Below, in pieces: positions 18,587 through 26,100 of a stretch of DNA of 34,284 bases (position 1 is its first letter; the number at the start of each line of letters is the position of its first letter). Position numbers and translations under genes: made by a program. The stretch comes from Rhodospirillales bacterium (GTDB lineage Bacteria; Pseudomonadota; Alphaproteobacteria; ATCC43930; CGMCC-115725): the NCBI GenBank assembly GCA_028291405.1, contig JAQGID010000202.1:1-34284 (forward strand), given 5' to 3'. The notes under the pieces are model-generated. The model made no database searches. It had not been told where the DNA came from and saw only the letters and a program-made list of their open reading frames with translations.

Positions 18587-19613
18587 ATGGAGACTCCCCC
18601 TGCCCCTCATCACCTTCCTTCGATTCTTTGCCAGCGTCGCCGCGGCCATCGTGCTGGCCTGCCAGCCGCAGCCCTCGTTCGCGGCCGCGACCGAGGCGCT
18701 CACGCTTGAGGCGAGAATCCCGCTCGGCGACGTCGCCGGCCGGATCGACCATCTTGCCGTCGATGTCGCGCGCCGCCGGCTACTCGTCGCCGAGCTCGGC
18801 AATGACAGCGTCGCCATCGTCGATCTCGCCGCCGGGAAGCTGCTGCATCGCATCGCCGGCGTGAAGGAACCGCAGGGGATCGGCTACGTCGCCGCCGCCG
18901 ATGCGATCTACGTCGCCGATGGCGGCGACGGCGTCGTTCACCGCTATCGCGGCAGCGATTTCGCGCCGCTCGGCACCCTGGCCCTCAGCAATGACGCCGA
19001 CAATGTGCGGGTCGACGAGCGCAATGGGCAGGTCTTCGTCGGCTACGGCAGCGGTGCGCTCGCCGTGCTGGACGCGGCATCGGGCGCCAAGACCGGCGAT
19101 ATCAGCTTGGCCGGGCACCCGGAATCCTTCCAGCTCGAACCGAACGGGACGCGGATCTTCGTCAATCTGCCGGACGCGCGGCAGATCGCCGTCGTCGACC
19201 GGACCGTCGCGAAGCAGGTCGCGACCTGGCGGGTGCCGAATGCCGCGGCGAATTTTCCGATGGCGCTCGATGCCGCCGGCCGGCGACTCGCGGTCGTCTA
19301 CCGCCAGCCCGCCGAGCTGGCGTTGCTCGACAGCCGCACCGGCAATATCGTCGCGCGGCTGCCGAGCTGCGGCGATGCCGACGATATCGCCTTCGACGCG
19401 AAGCGGCAGCGCGCCTACATCAGCTGCGGCGAGGGATCCGTCGAGGTCGTTCAGGGGGACGGCGACACGTACCGGGAGATCGCGCGCGTTCCGACCGCCC
19501 CGGGCGCCCGGACCTCGCTCTACGTCGCCGATCTCGACCGGCTGTTCGTCGCAGCTCGCGCCACGGCCCGGGAGCCGGCCACGATCCGCGTCTTTCGTCC
19601 GCCGGAACCCTAA
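18561..19613 (+). CDS. Exported YncE-like beta-propeller protein
   Basis: The product (up to 350 residues) has a signal-like segment (ITFLRFFASVAAAIVLACQP, then an SFAAA cleavage region). A seven-bladed beta-propeller of the YncE/cytochrome D1/NHL type follows. Blades repeat the pattern RLLVAELGNDSVAIVDLAAG, IYVADGGDGVVHRYRGSD, VFVGYGSGALAVLDAASG, IFVNLPDARQIAVVDR and so on. These proteins bind ligands, DNA or partner proteins in the periplasm; some are lactonases, but no catalytic set is recognised. The start is uncertain. The GTG at 18561 lies inside a hairpin, whereas a CTG at 18600 has GGAGA seven bases upstream and would begin directly at the signal peptide. It is the last gene of the chromate-type cluster, and its stop overlaps the convergent receiver gene by four bases. 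Confidence 0.75.
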   Translation: MVLSGSTPPWRLPLPLITFLRFFASVAAAIVLACQPQPSFAAATEALTLEARIPLGDVAGRIDHLAVDVARRRLLVAELGNDSVAIVDLAAGKLLHRIAGVKEPQGIGYVAAADAIYVADGGDGVVHRYRGSDFAPLGTLALSNDADNVRVDERNGQVFVGYGSGALAVLDAASGAKTGDISLAGHPESFQLEPNGTRIFVNLPDARQIAVVDRTVAKQVATWRVPNAAANFPMALDAAGRRLAVVYRQPAELALLDSRTGNIVARLPSCGDADDIAFDAKRQRAYISCGEGSVEVVQGDGDTYREIARVPTAPGARTSLYVADLDRLFVAARATAREPATIRVFRPPEP

Positions 19614-19999
19614 GCGGCCGTCACGCGGGAGCGCCGCGCGGCGTCCACCGTCGTGAGAAACTTCTCCCTGCTCCATGGCTTGTTCAGCAAGGCGCCCGGC
19701 GGCGCGGCGCGCGCCCGCACGTCGGCGATGCCGCTGAACCCGGTCATATAGACGACCGGGAGGTCGGGCAGCAAACGAGTCGCCTCGATCGCCAGACCGA
19801 CGCCGTCGAGGGTCCCAGGCATGATGATGTCGGTAATCAGCAGGTCGAAGGCGATCGCCGGCTGCTTGAGGATGATGAATGCGATATCCGCATTCGCTGC
19901 CGCGAGCGGCGTGTAGCCCGCCTCCTTGAGGAAAGCGGCGGCGAGCTCGAGAATATCGGGCTCATCGTCGACGACGAGTATCGTTCCTTCACCGGACAT
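19610..19999 (-). CDS. Single-domain response regulator (receiver)
   Basis: The 129-residue protein is one CheY-like receiver: TILVVDDEPD with acidic Asp11 and Asp12, phosphoacceptor Asp57 in LLITDIIMPG, Thr86 in VVYMTGFSG and Lys107 in LLNKPWS. No output domain follows, so it would act by protein-protein contact or as a phosphorelay step. In alphaproteobacteria such receivers are often partners of hybrid histidine kinases; none is encoded here. The ATG at 19999 has a GGGGA upstream and is preferred to a TTG at 20014. A nested palindrome lies just upstream. Its stop overlaps the convergent propeller gene by four bases. Confidence 0.9.
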   Translation of the reverse strand: MSGEGTILVVDDEPDILELAAAFLKEAGYTPLAAANADIAFIILKQPAIAFDLLITDIIMPGTLDGVGLAIEATRLLPDLPVVYMTGFSGIADVRARAAPPGALLNKPWSREKFLTTVDAARRSRVTAA

Positions 20000-20022
20000 A
20001 TTCGAGGTCCCCAAAGTACTAA

Positions 20023-20061
20023 CTCATGTTTCATTCTACATGAAAGGGAAAGAAACATGAG
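20023..20061. promoter_or_regulatory. Nested perfect palindrome in the receiver/exporter divergent region
   Basis: Outer arms CTCATGTTTC (20023-20032) and GAAACATGAG (20052-20061) pair perfectly. Inside them TTTCAT (20029-20034) and ATGAAA (20040-20045) form an alternative six-base palindrome with a five-base loop. On the plus strand GGTTTTT follows the right arm. It starts 24 bases upstream of the receiver start and ends 78 bases before the exporter start. It may be an operator, or an attenuator for the plus-strand transcript. Confidence 0.5.
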
Positions 20062-20138
20062 GGTTTTTCAATGTAAGGTTTTGAGTTGGCGGAAGAGCGG
20101 GTGCGCTGCCCAGAGTTTGCCCGTAGGCTCGGCGGCTC

Positions 20139-21047
20139 ATGGTCGCCCCGCCGCTCCCCCTGTCCAAATTCGCCTCGCTCGCGTCGATCGTCCAGGCGCT
20201 GTTCTGGATGACGGCGTCGGGCGCCGCCGGCGGATTGATGAACGTCATCATCCGCTCGGCGGCGGCGCAGATCGATCCGCTCGAGATCGTCTTCTTCCGC
20301 AATCTCTTCGCCCTCGTCTTCATGCTGCCCTTCGTCGCCCGGATGGGGCTACGCGGGTTGAGGACGGCGAAGATGGGATTCTATGTGCTTCGCGCCGGCG
20401 TCACCTTCGTCTCGATGGTGACCTGGTTCATCGGCATCGCGATGGTGCCCTTCGCGACGGCGACAGCGCTCAACTTCACGGCGCCGCTCTTCGCCACGGC
20501 GCTGGCGGCGATTGTGCTGCGCGAGCGCGTCCGGCCGCGCCGTTGGATCGGCGTCGGGTTGGGCCTGTTCGGCGTCGTCGTGATCCTGCGCCCGTTCGGC
20601 GCGCCGGAGGCCGGCATGTTCCTGATCATCGCCTCGGCGGCGACCGCGGCGATGGGCTCGATCACCGTCAAGTTCCTGTCGCGCAGCGAATCGGCGACGG
20701 CGGTCGTCACCCACATGGTGCTCTATGTCACGCCGATCTCGCTGATCCCGGCGCTCTTCGTCTGGCAGACGCCGTCGCCGGCGATGCTCGTGCAGATGGT
20801 CGTGCTGGGCGCGCTCGGCGCGGTCGCCAACTTCACCCTCGCTCGCGCGCTCTTCAGCGTCGATGCGAGCGCGCTGGCGCCCTTCGAGTTCCTGCGCTTG
20901 CCTTATGCGGCGCTGCTCGGCTTCGCCTTCTTCGGCGAGACACCCGATCTCTGGACCTGGATCGGCGCCGCGATCATCATCGCCTCGTCGCTCGCCATCG
21001 CCCGCCGCGAGGCGCGCGAGGCGCCGGCGGTCGCCGTTGCTGGCTGA
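20139..21047 (+). CDS. EamA/DMT-family exporter
   Basis: The 302-residue integral membrane protein has about ten hydrophobic spans in two EamA repeats (about 15-145 and 160-295), as in drug/metabolite transporters of the RhaT/YdcZ/S-adenosylmethionine-exporter group. The first repeat has FFRNLFALVFMLPF and ALNFTAPLFATALAAIVLRE, the hallmark TAPLF...ERV segment; the second has APFEFLRLPYAALLGFAFFG with FGETPD. Substrates of the family are mostly small metabolites or amino acids, and the one here is unknown. It is preceded by an AT-rich 124-base divergent region and converges on the pterin dehydratase with a nine-base gap. Confidence 0.88.
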   Translation: MVAPPLPLSKFASLASIVQALFWMTASGAAGGLMNVIIRSAAAQIDPLEIVFFRNLFALVFMLPFVARMGLRGLRTAKMGFYVLRAGVTFVSMVTWFIGIAMVPFATATALNFTAPLFATALAAIVLRERVRPRRWIGVGLGLFGVVVILRPFGAPEAGMFLIIASAATAAMGSITVKFLSRSESATAVVTHMVLYVTPISLIPALFVWQTPSPAMLVQMVVLGALGAVANFTLARALFSVDASALAPFEFLRLPYAALLGFAFFGETPDLWTWIGAAIIIASSLAIARREAREAPAVAVAG

Positions 21048-21056
21048 CGATCCCTG

Positions 21057-21359
21057 CTAACGATCCCTGGGCGGCGCGACGGACTCGACGCCGTGCGCCA
21101 GCTTGATGTCGCGATCCGACAGGCCCTCGACGTCGTGGGTCGAGAGGATCAGCTCGACGCGGTTATAGATGTTGATGATCTCGGGATGGTGATCGAGCTT
21201 CTCGGCGAGCAGGGCGACCCGCGAGAGAAAGCCCCAGGCCTCCGAGAAATTCCCGAAGTGGAAGGTCTTGCGGATCGCGTCGCGGTCCTCGACCTCGGCC
21301 CAGCCGTGCAACTCGTGGAGCGCCGCCCTGCGTGCCGTTCCCGTCAGCTTCTCGACCAT
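21057..21359 (-). CDS. phhB: Pterin-4a-carbinolamine dehydratase
   Basis: The 100-residue protein has the full dehydratase signature: [20 protein letters not shown] (52-71) with the catalytic His57-His58-Pro, then [16 protein letters not shown] with His75. It dehydrates 4a-hydroxytetrahydropterin, recycling the cofactor of aromatic amino acid hydroxylases; small PCD proteins also serve in molybdopterin-related or transcription cofactor roles. No phenylalanine hydroxylase gene is in the window. The ATG at 21359 has a strong GAGGAGGGG and fits family length; the frame opens at 21425. It diverges from the zincin-like gene across 64 bases. Confidence 0.93.
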   Translation of the reverse strand: MVEKLTGTARRAALHELHGWAEVEDRDAIRKTFHFGNFSEAWGFLSRVALLAEKLDHHPEIINIYNRVELILSTHDVEGLSDRDIKLAHGVESVAPPRDR

Positions 21360-21423
21360 CGTCCCCTCCTCTTTCGGCGAGCGGGCTTTGCCCTCCGCCC
21401 GCGCCGTATTAAGCTCGCGCATC

Positions 21424-21834
21424 ATGACAGCATCGCAGAGTCCGCCGCGTCAGACGCCGCCGAGCATGGCCGAGATCGAGGCGCTGGCGCATGACGCCAT
21501 GGCGACGATCCCGGTCGAGCTTTCGCAGCATATGGGCCCCGTCGTCCTCCGCGTAGAGGATTTCCCCGACGAGGAGACCGAGGCCGAGATGGGCATCGAG
21601 AGCCCCTTCGACCTGCTCGGCCTCTATCGCGGCGTCGCCCTGCCCAACAAGAGCGTCTTCGCGACAGCGCCGGAGATCGACATGATCTTCCTCTACCGCC
21701 GCCCGATGCTCGATTACTGGTGCGAGACCGGCGAGGATCTCGCCCATATCGTCCGCCACGTGCTGATTCATGAGATCGGCCACCATTTCGGCTTCAGCGA
21801 CGACGACATGGAGCGGCTGGAGAACGAGGCGTGA
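21424..21834 (+). CDS. Zincin-like metallopeptidase family protein (DUF1025/MetA-like)
   Basis: The 136-residue protein belongs to the small bacterial zincin-like group. [11 protein letters not shown] near residue 47-57 and LLGLYRGV near 64-71 are followed by the catalytic helix [14 protein letters not shown] (116-129), where His116, Glu117 and His120 form HExxH and Asp126 or a nearby residue is the likely third zinc ligand. Members are thought to be minimal zinc proteases of unknown substrate. The ATG at 21424 is used; ATG 21466 would remove a poorly conserved 14-residue lead. Its 3' end meets a decayed phosphoesterase gene on the other strand. Confidence 0.87.
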   Translation: MTASQSPPRQTPPSMAEIEALAHDAMATIPVELSQHMGPVVLRVEDFPDEETEAEMGIESPFDLLGLYRGVALPNKSVFATAPEIDMIFLYRRPMLDYWCETGEDLAHIVRHVLIHEIGHHFGFSDDDMERLENEA

Positions 21835-21836
21835 GC

Positions 21837-22191
21837 CGTGATGCCGGCTGCGGCAGGCGCACCGGGGCGCGTCACCAGCGCCGCCTGGCCGGCCGCCAGC
21901 CGCACGATATTGACCGTCCTCGCGAGGTCGGGCGAGCCCGAGTAATAGGCCGGCACGCTCGACCAGCGCGAGCGGCAGGCGGTTGTGTTCGAAGACGTCG
22001 CCCGCCAGCACGGCGACGTCGGCCGACGCCGCGCGCGCCGCCGCGAGCACGCAGGCGAGAGGTGCCGCGCCGTCGCCGCCGTAGAGGCGCGCCGTGTAGT
22101 CGTCGTCGACGTGGAGATCCGAGCTGTGCACGATCACGACAGCCGCGCGCCATGCGGCGGCGGGATCGGAGTGGGTTGGCGCTGCGGTCAC
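21837..22191 (-). pseudogene. Decayed metallophosphoesterase gene with internal deletion
   Basis: From 22191 the minus strand encodes VVIVHSSDLHVDDDYTARLY, GGDGAAPLACVLAAARAA and ADVAVLAGDVFEHNRLPLAL. This is the N-terminal part of a calcineurin-like/SbcD-type phosphoesterase (DLH and GDVFE metal motifs). At about 21960 sense in that frame ends, and the next frame reads VPAYYSGSPDLARTVNIVRL followed by AAGQAALVTRP, which looks like the C-terminal end of the same family (YYSGSPD). The GNHD and GHxH motifs and about 150 residues between are missing. The simplest reading is a large internal deletion with a frame change. No intact copy is in the window. Confidence 0.6.
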
Positions 22192-22258
22192 GGCATGGGC
22201 TTCCGGATGGCGATGCCGCCATGAGACGGCATTCCCCCGGGCACGGTCAACCGGCCGC

Positions 22259-22354
22259 CCGAAAACGAAACTGGCCGAAAACGAAACGGGCCGAAAAAGA
22301 AACGGGCCGAAAACGAAACGGCCCGAAAACGAAACGGCCCGAAAACGAAACGGG
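22259..22354. repeat. Six tandem copies of a 16-bp unit
   Basis: Six head-to-tail copies of CCGAAAACGAAACGGG (starts at 22259, 22275, 22291, 22307, 22323 and 22339) differ only by single bases: a T in copy 1, an A for C in copy 3, and C for the last G in copies 4 and 5. The period is not a multiple of three and no gene covers it. On the minus strand each unit presents a TTTCGTTTTC tract directly downstream of the porin terminator. Confidence 0.95.
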
Positions 22355-22375
22355 GCGGCCCGAAGGCCGCCCCGT
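22350..22375 (-). terminator. Rho-independent terminator of the outer-membrane protein gene
   Basis: An 11-bp perfect stem (arms 22350-22360 and 22365-22375) closes, on the minus strand, with a C-TTCG-G loop, the exceptionally stable UUCG tetraloop. It is followed by GTTTCGTTTTC. It lies 20 bases after the stop at 22396. The T-rich tail is the first unit of the 16-bp tandem repeat. Confidence 0.85.
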
Positions 22376-22395
22376 CGATCGTCAATCTTATGCCC

Positions 22396-23997
22396 TTAGA
22401 ACTGCAGGGTCACCTGAACGAAAGCGTAGGTGTCGTTCTGTCCGCCGGCATTCTTGATGACCGGGCCGGCCACCATCTGTCCGATCTCGCCGTCGAGCGC
22501 GACATGCGGGATCGGCGTCCAGCGGACGTCGAGCTGCGGCTGGCTGCCGATGTAGGAGCCCGGCTTGCCAAGGGTGGCCGCGAACTGCGAGGTACCAAAC
22601 GGGCCGCCCTGCGGGCCATAGACTGCGTCGGCGCTGCTGTACCGCCACCAGAAGGTCCACGAGAACTCCGCGCTGAGCGTCGAGAGCGGCTGGATCCGGA
22701 CACGCGGTGAGACGTCATACAGATTCGTGAGCGACGGCGCCACGTTGACGGTTTCGCCGATGTAAGGCTGGCGGATGAACTGGTTGTCGAAGAGGTTCGT
22801 GGTCTTCGACGCCTTGTCGCCGCCGCCCGAGGCGACATCGGCATGGGTGCCGAAGCGCGGCCGCCATGGAAGGCTGCGTAACGTATAGCCCCAATCCGTA
22901 TAGACCGCGAAGGCTTCGACCGAATAGCCGCCGAAGCTGCCGCGCTGCAGCTGACCCGTCCAGTCGAAGTCGAAGTTGCCGACGTCGCCGTAGAGACGAT
23001 CGCCGATCGTATAGACCTCTTCCTGACCGGTGATCGTGTTGATCGCGGTCGCGCCGTTGCCATAGGTGGTCGTGAGCGTCCGGCGCGTCGTGCCGGTCGC
23101 CGGCCCGGCGGCGCCGCGATTGAAGATGAGGAAGGGATCGTCCGAGATGTGCGCGTCCGCTCCCATCAGCTTGATGGTCGGGAAGTCGTGACTGCCGTAG
23201 GCGACGTAGAAATTCTGGTGCGTATTGTCGCCGTCGCGGAGGAGATCGTCGTTGCGGCGGATCGACGGCATGCCGGCGAAGAGGTCGAGGCGGTCATGGC
23301 CGGTATCGAGATAGGCGCGGATGCCGTCCGGGATCGTGACGATGTTCGAGGTCGCCGGGAACGAGAAGGCGAGGCCGTTGCCGAGATAGATGCCTTGCCG
23401 GCCGGCGCGGATGCCAACCTTGCCCGGCGTTCCGAACACATCGACATTCGCCATCGCTTCGAGGAAGGCCTGTTGCAGCGCGAGATCGTTGCGCCACGAT
23501 GTCGTGAGACGCTGACCGCCGTTGAGGTTCCGACCGGAGATCGCCGCGTTGAGCAGTTCGGCGTAGATCCGGAAATTCGGCCCGAGATGCACGTCGGCGC
23601 CGACCTGGGTGCGCCGCGAGTAAGCTTCGGTCTGGTGCCCCTTGGTCTGGGGGCCGAGGCCGAAGGTGTTGTTCTGATTGTTCTCGTAGCGCAGCCGCTC
23701 GAGGGCGGAGAACGTGACGTAGACCTGCTTCGCGTCGTCGAAGGCGATGAACTTCACCGGGTCGAAGAAGTCGGTCGACTTGCTGGGGTCGCGGAGGAAC
23801 GAGAAATCCTCCTCATAGCGGAACGCGTAGGAGTTGTTACCGCCGGGGCCCTTGTTCTTGTAATAGGTCGGCGCAGCCGGCGTCGCCGATTGCGCGGCCG
23901 CCGGGGCGCTGGGAAGCGCGAGCGCTCCCACCAATGCCAGTGCGAGGACGCTGCAGCCCGTCGCTCCTTTGGTCATCCGTCGCTTCTTATCTGACAT
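22396..23997 (-). CDS. Alginate-export-family outer-membrane porin-like protein
   Basis: The 533-residue protein has a signal peptide (basic MSDKKRRMTKGATGC, then LALALVGALALPSAPAAAQ, cleaved near residue 36). A long beta-barrel of the Alginate_exp/AlgE-like family follows. Visible landmarks are NNSYAFRYEEDFSFLRDPS, VYVTFSALERLRYENNQNN, and the family's HLGPNFRIYAEL with GIRAGRQGIYLGNG. The chain ends with an aromatic C-terminal Phe (VQVTLQF), as outer-membrane proteins do for BAM recognition. Such proteins pass polysaccharides or other anionic solutes across the outer membrane; no alginate gene is near, so the substrate is open. The ATG at 23997 has GGAGGGG upstream. It ends in a UUCG-loop terminator, and the divergent NodD-like regulator may control it. 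Confidence 0.87.
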   Translation of the reverse strand: MSDKKRRMTKGATGCSVLALALVGALALPSAPAAAQSATPAAPTYYKNKGPGGNNSYAFRYEEDFSFLRDPSKSTDFFDPVKFIAFDDAKQVYVTFSALERLRYENNQNNTFGLGPQTKGHQTEAYSRRTQVGADVHLGPNFRIYAELLNAAISGRNLNGGQRLTTSWRNDLALQQAFLEAMANVDVFGTPGKVGIRAGRQGIYLGNGLAFSFPATSNIVTIPDGIRAYLDTGHDRLDLFAGMPSIRRNDDLLRDGDNTHQNFYVAYGSHDFPTIKLMGADAHISDDPFLIFNRGAAGPATGTTRRTLTTTYGNGATAINTITGQEEVYTIGDRLYGDVGNFDFDWTGQLQRGSFGGYSVEAFAVYTDWGYTLRSLPWRPRFGTHADVASGGGDKASKTTNLFDNQFIRQPYIGETVNVAPSLTNLYDVSPRVRIQPLSTLSAEFSWTFWWRYSSADAVYGPQGGPFGTSQFAATLGKPGSYIGSQPQLDVRWTPIPHVALDGEIGQMVAGPVIKNAGGQNDTYAFVQVTLQF

Positions 23998-23999
23998 GT

Positions 24000-24460
24000 A
24001 TCCCCTCCGCGCGATCAATTCGCTCATTCCGAAAACCGCCCACGACGCCGAGCGGATGGGAGGAAATGATCTCGCCCGTAAGCAGCGGTCAAGAAAGCGC
24101 GGCGCGACCGAAATCTTTCCGCAATGAAACGTGACCTTCACGCAACAGTGGCCGTGCCGAACAGCGACGAAGCGCCCGTCGGTGCATTGACGCGATTGTT
24201 CTCGATTGCTCGCCGGATCGCTTGGGAACGGCAGAGTTGCGGGCACCGACTGCAGAATGGGCCACCGCCGTCGGGGAATTTCCCGAGGCCCTCCGCCGAT
24301 GACCGCAGCATTGATCGCGCTCATTCATCTGCGGCGAATTAAGCGACATTTCTGCAACAAATCGTACCGGGTTCCGGCGCATGGCTGCCCCGCTTCTTTT
24401 CGTGGGCACAACGGGCTATTGCCCCGCCTAATTGCATATAACTCCACGCATGCTGATTTC
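24000..24460. other. Divergent intergenic region between porin and LysR gene
   Basis: No coding region is convincing in this stretch of about 460 bases. TATAAC at 24437-24442 is a plausible -10 box for the LysR gene. On the minus strand TTGACC (24087-24092) could be a -35 for the porin, but its -10 is poor. GCAT recurs at 24434, 24448 and 24461, about one and a third helical turns apart, which could be part of a regulator site. A LysR-type protein normally binds such a divergent region. Confidence 0.4.
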
Positions 24461-24492
24461 GCATGGTGCAACCGTCAGACGGGTGGCGAAGA

Positions 24493-25404
24493 GTGCGTTT
24501 GAATCGATTGGATCTGAATCAGCTGGTGTGCCTCGACGCGCTGCTCGAGGAGCGCAGCGTCACCAAGGCGGCAAAGCGCGTCGAGATCGGCCAATCCGCC
24601 ATGAGCCTGGCGCTCGGGCGCTTGCGCGAGTATTTCGTCGACGACATCGTCGTCCAGGTCGGGCGCACCATGGTCCCGACCCCGTTCGGCCAGGGCCTGG
24701 CCCGGCCGGTCCACGACATCTTGATGCAGATCAAGCTGCTGACCGAGCGGCGGCCGGGATTCGACACCGGGCTGTCCGATCGCACGATCAATATCGTGAC
24801 ATCGGACTACCTGACCGAGCTGTTCTTCACCGATCTCGTTCGGCGGGCGCGCGAGATGGCGCCGAAGATGAAGTTCGTCCTGCACGATCTGAACCGCAGC
24901 GTGATGGACGATTTCGATCGCGGCGACATCGATCTCCTGGTGATCCCCGACCTCATCTCGTCGAAGGACCATCCGAGCGAGTTCCTCTTCGAGGAGACGC
25001 TGTCCTGCGTCATCTGGGAGCACAATACGCGCGTCGGAAATCGGCTGTCGCTCCAGGAATACCTCGACCTCGACCATGTCACGACAGAGATCGACGACGC
25101 CGGGCTGACGACGATCGACCGCAGCATCCAACGCCTCGGCTACGTGCGACGCTCGCAGCTCAACGTGCCCAACATCATGCTGGCGCCGAAATTCGTCATC
25201 GGCACGCAGATGATCATGACGCTGCAGACCCGGCTGGCGCGGCTGCTGACCAATAATCTGCCGCTCCGCATGGTGCCGTGCCCGCTGAACGTCCCGCCGG
25301 TGTCCGAGGTCGTCCAATGGCACAAGCGCCTCGGCCGCGATCCCGCGATCACCTGGTTCTGCGGCCTGCTGAAGGACGTCTCGTCGGAGCTCGAGACGGT
25401 CTAG
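24493..25404 (+). CDS. LysR-family transcriptional regulator, NodD-like
   Basis: The 303-residue protein has an N-terminal winged helix-turn-helix (LDLNQLVCLDALLEERSVTK, then AMSLALGRLREYFVDD) and a C-terminal LysR effector domain. The opening RLNRLDLNQLVCLDAL and the spacing of ALGRLR...D place it in the NodD/SyrM-type subgroup, whose ligands are often flavonoids or aromatic acids. The frame is open to an ATG at 24463 that lacks a ribosome-binding site. The GTG at 24493 aligns with the family N-terminus and has GGGTGG upstream, and the TATAAC at 24437 leaves a sensible leader, so GTG is preferred. It is divergent from the outer-membrane protein gene, a likely target. No nod genes are present, so a symbiotic role should not be assumed. 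Confidence 0.88.
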   Translation: MRLNRLDLNQLVCLDALLEERSVTKAAKRVEIGQSAMSLALGRLREYFVDDIVVQVGRTMVPTPFGQGLARPVHDILMQIKLLTERRPGFDTGLSDRTINIVTSDYLTELFFTDLVRRAREMAPKMKFVLHDLNRSVMDDFDRGDIDLLVIPDLISSKDHPSEFLFEETLSCVIWEHNTRVGNRLSLQEYLDLDHVTTEIDDAGLTTIDRSIQRLGYVRRSQLNVPNIMLAPKFVIGTQMIMTLQTRLARLLTNNLPLRMVPCPLNVPPVSEVVQWHKRLGRDPAITWFCGLLKDVSSELETV

Positions 25405-26000
25405 TCCAGCTCGAGCAGCGCAGCGACGCGGCGGCGCAGCTCGGGCAGCACCTCGGCCTCGAACCACGGGTTCTTGCGCATCCACAGGACGTTGCGCCAG
25501 CTCGGATGCGGCAGGACGATGAACTCCGGAAGATAGTCGCGCCAAGCGCGCACCGTCGCGCCGAGCGTCGCCTGGCGCCGCGCGCCGAGCGTGTGGTCGA
25601 TTGCATAGGAGCCGGCGAGGATGGTCAGCTCGACCGCTGGAAAAAGCGGCCGCAACCGCGCTTGCCACAGCGGCGCGCATTCCCGGCGCGGCGGCTTGTC
25701 GCCGCCGGATTTGTCGCGGCCGGGATAGCAAAATCCGATCGGCACGATGGCGATCCGGTCCTCGTCATAGAAGGTCGCGCGATCGATCCCCATCCAGCCC
25801 CGCAGCACGTCGCCGCTGCGGTCGTTGAAGGAGAGGCCGGTCTCGTGCACCCGCGTCCCCGGCGCCTGGCTGGTCAGCAGGATCCGCGCCCCGGCGCGAC
25901 CGCGCACCACCGGGCGCGGCCCGAGCGGCAGGAAGGGCGCGCAGACCGTGCAGGCGCGGATCTCCCGCAGCAGCGCGTCGAGCTCGTCCTGCCCGGTCAT
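25401..26000 (-). CDS. Uracil-DNA glycosylase family protein
   Basis: The 199-residue protein has the UDG-superfamily motif A as SQAPGTRVHETGLSF (from residue 44; family 4 has GEAPG) and motif B as HPSWRN (165-170; compare HPS/A in family 4). Four cysteines at 17, 20, 91 and 108 have the spacing of the 4Fe-4S ligands of family 4 and 5 enzymes. CTVC starts the first pair and FCYPG holds the third. The enzyme would remove uracil or a related damaged base from DNA. The Ser in place of the usual Gly-Glu of motif A and the nonstandard active-site acid make the exact substrate uncertain. Its stop overlaps the LysR stop by four bases on the opposite strand. Confidence 0.82.
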   Translation of the reverse strand: MTGQDELDALLREIRACTVCAPFLPLGPRPVVRGRAGARILLTSQAPGTRVHETGLSFNDRSGDVLRGWMGIDRATFYDEDRIAIVPIGFCYPGRDKSGGDKPPRRECAPLWQARLRPLFPAVELTILAGSYAIDHTLGARRQATLGATVRAWRDYLPEFIVLPHPSWRNVLWMRKNPWFEAEVLPELRRRVAALLELD

Positions 26001-26025
26001 CGCGTCACCGGGCGCTGAGATAGCC

Positions 26026-26100
26026 TCATGGCATCAGCGCGAAGAGCGGCACGACGATGCTTGCGGCGCTCATCGGGGCCGGAACATCGATGTCGACTTG
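26026..26100 (-). pseudogene. Possible C-terminal gene remnant next to a repeat
   Basis: Directly beside the 26101 repeat the minus strand reads VDIDVPAPMSAASIVVPLFA followed by LMP and a TGA at 26026-26028. The composition resembles a real protein end, but it is only about 25 residues. The repeat cuts off everything upstream, and the family is not recognised. It may equally be chance. Confidence 0.2.

Noticed and set aside
17226-18752. Minus-strand open frame of 508 codons
   Set aside because: Antisense of chrA and the DUF1259 gene; no domain pattern.
22259-22354. CRISPR array
   Set aside because: The 16-bp units are contiguous with no spacers, and no cas genes are present.
22188-22385. 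Small minus-strand frame with Phe-Gly-Pro repeats
   Set aside because: It arises from translating the 16-bp tandem repeat; the period is not a multiple of three and there is no ribosome-binding site.
24206-24502. Small gene in the porin/LysR gap
   Set aside because: No ribosome-binding site and no recognisable pattern; the frame runs into the LysR gene.
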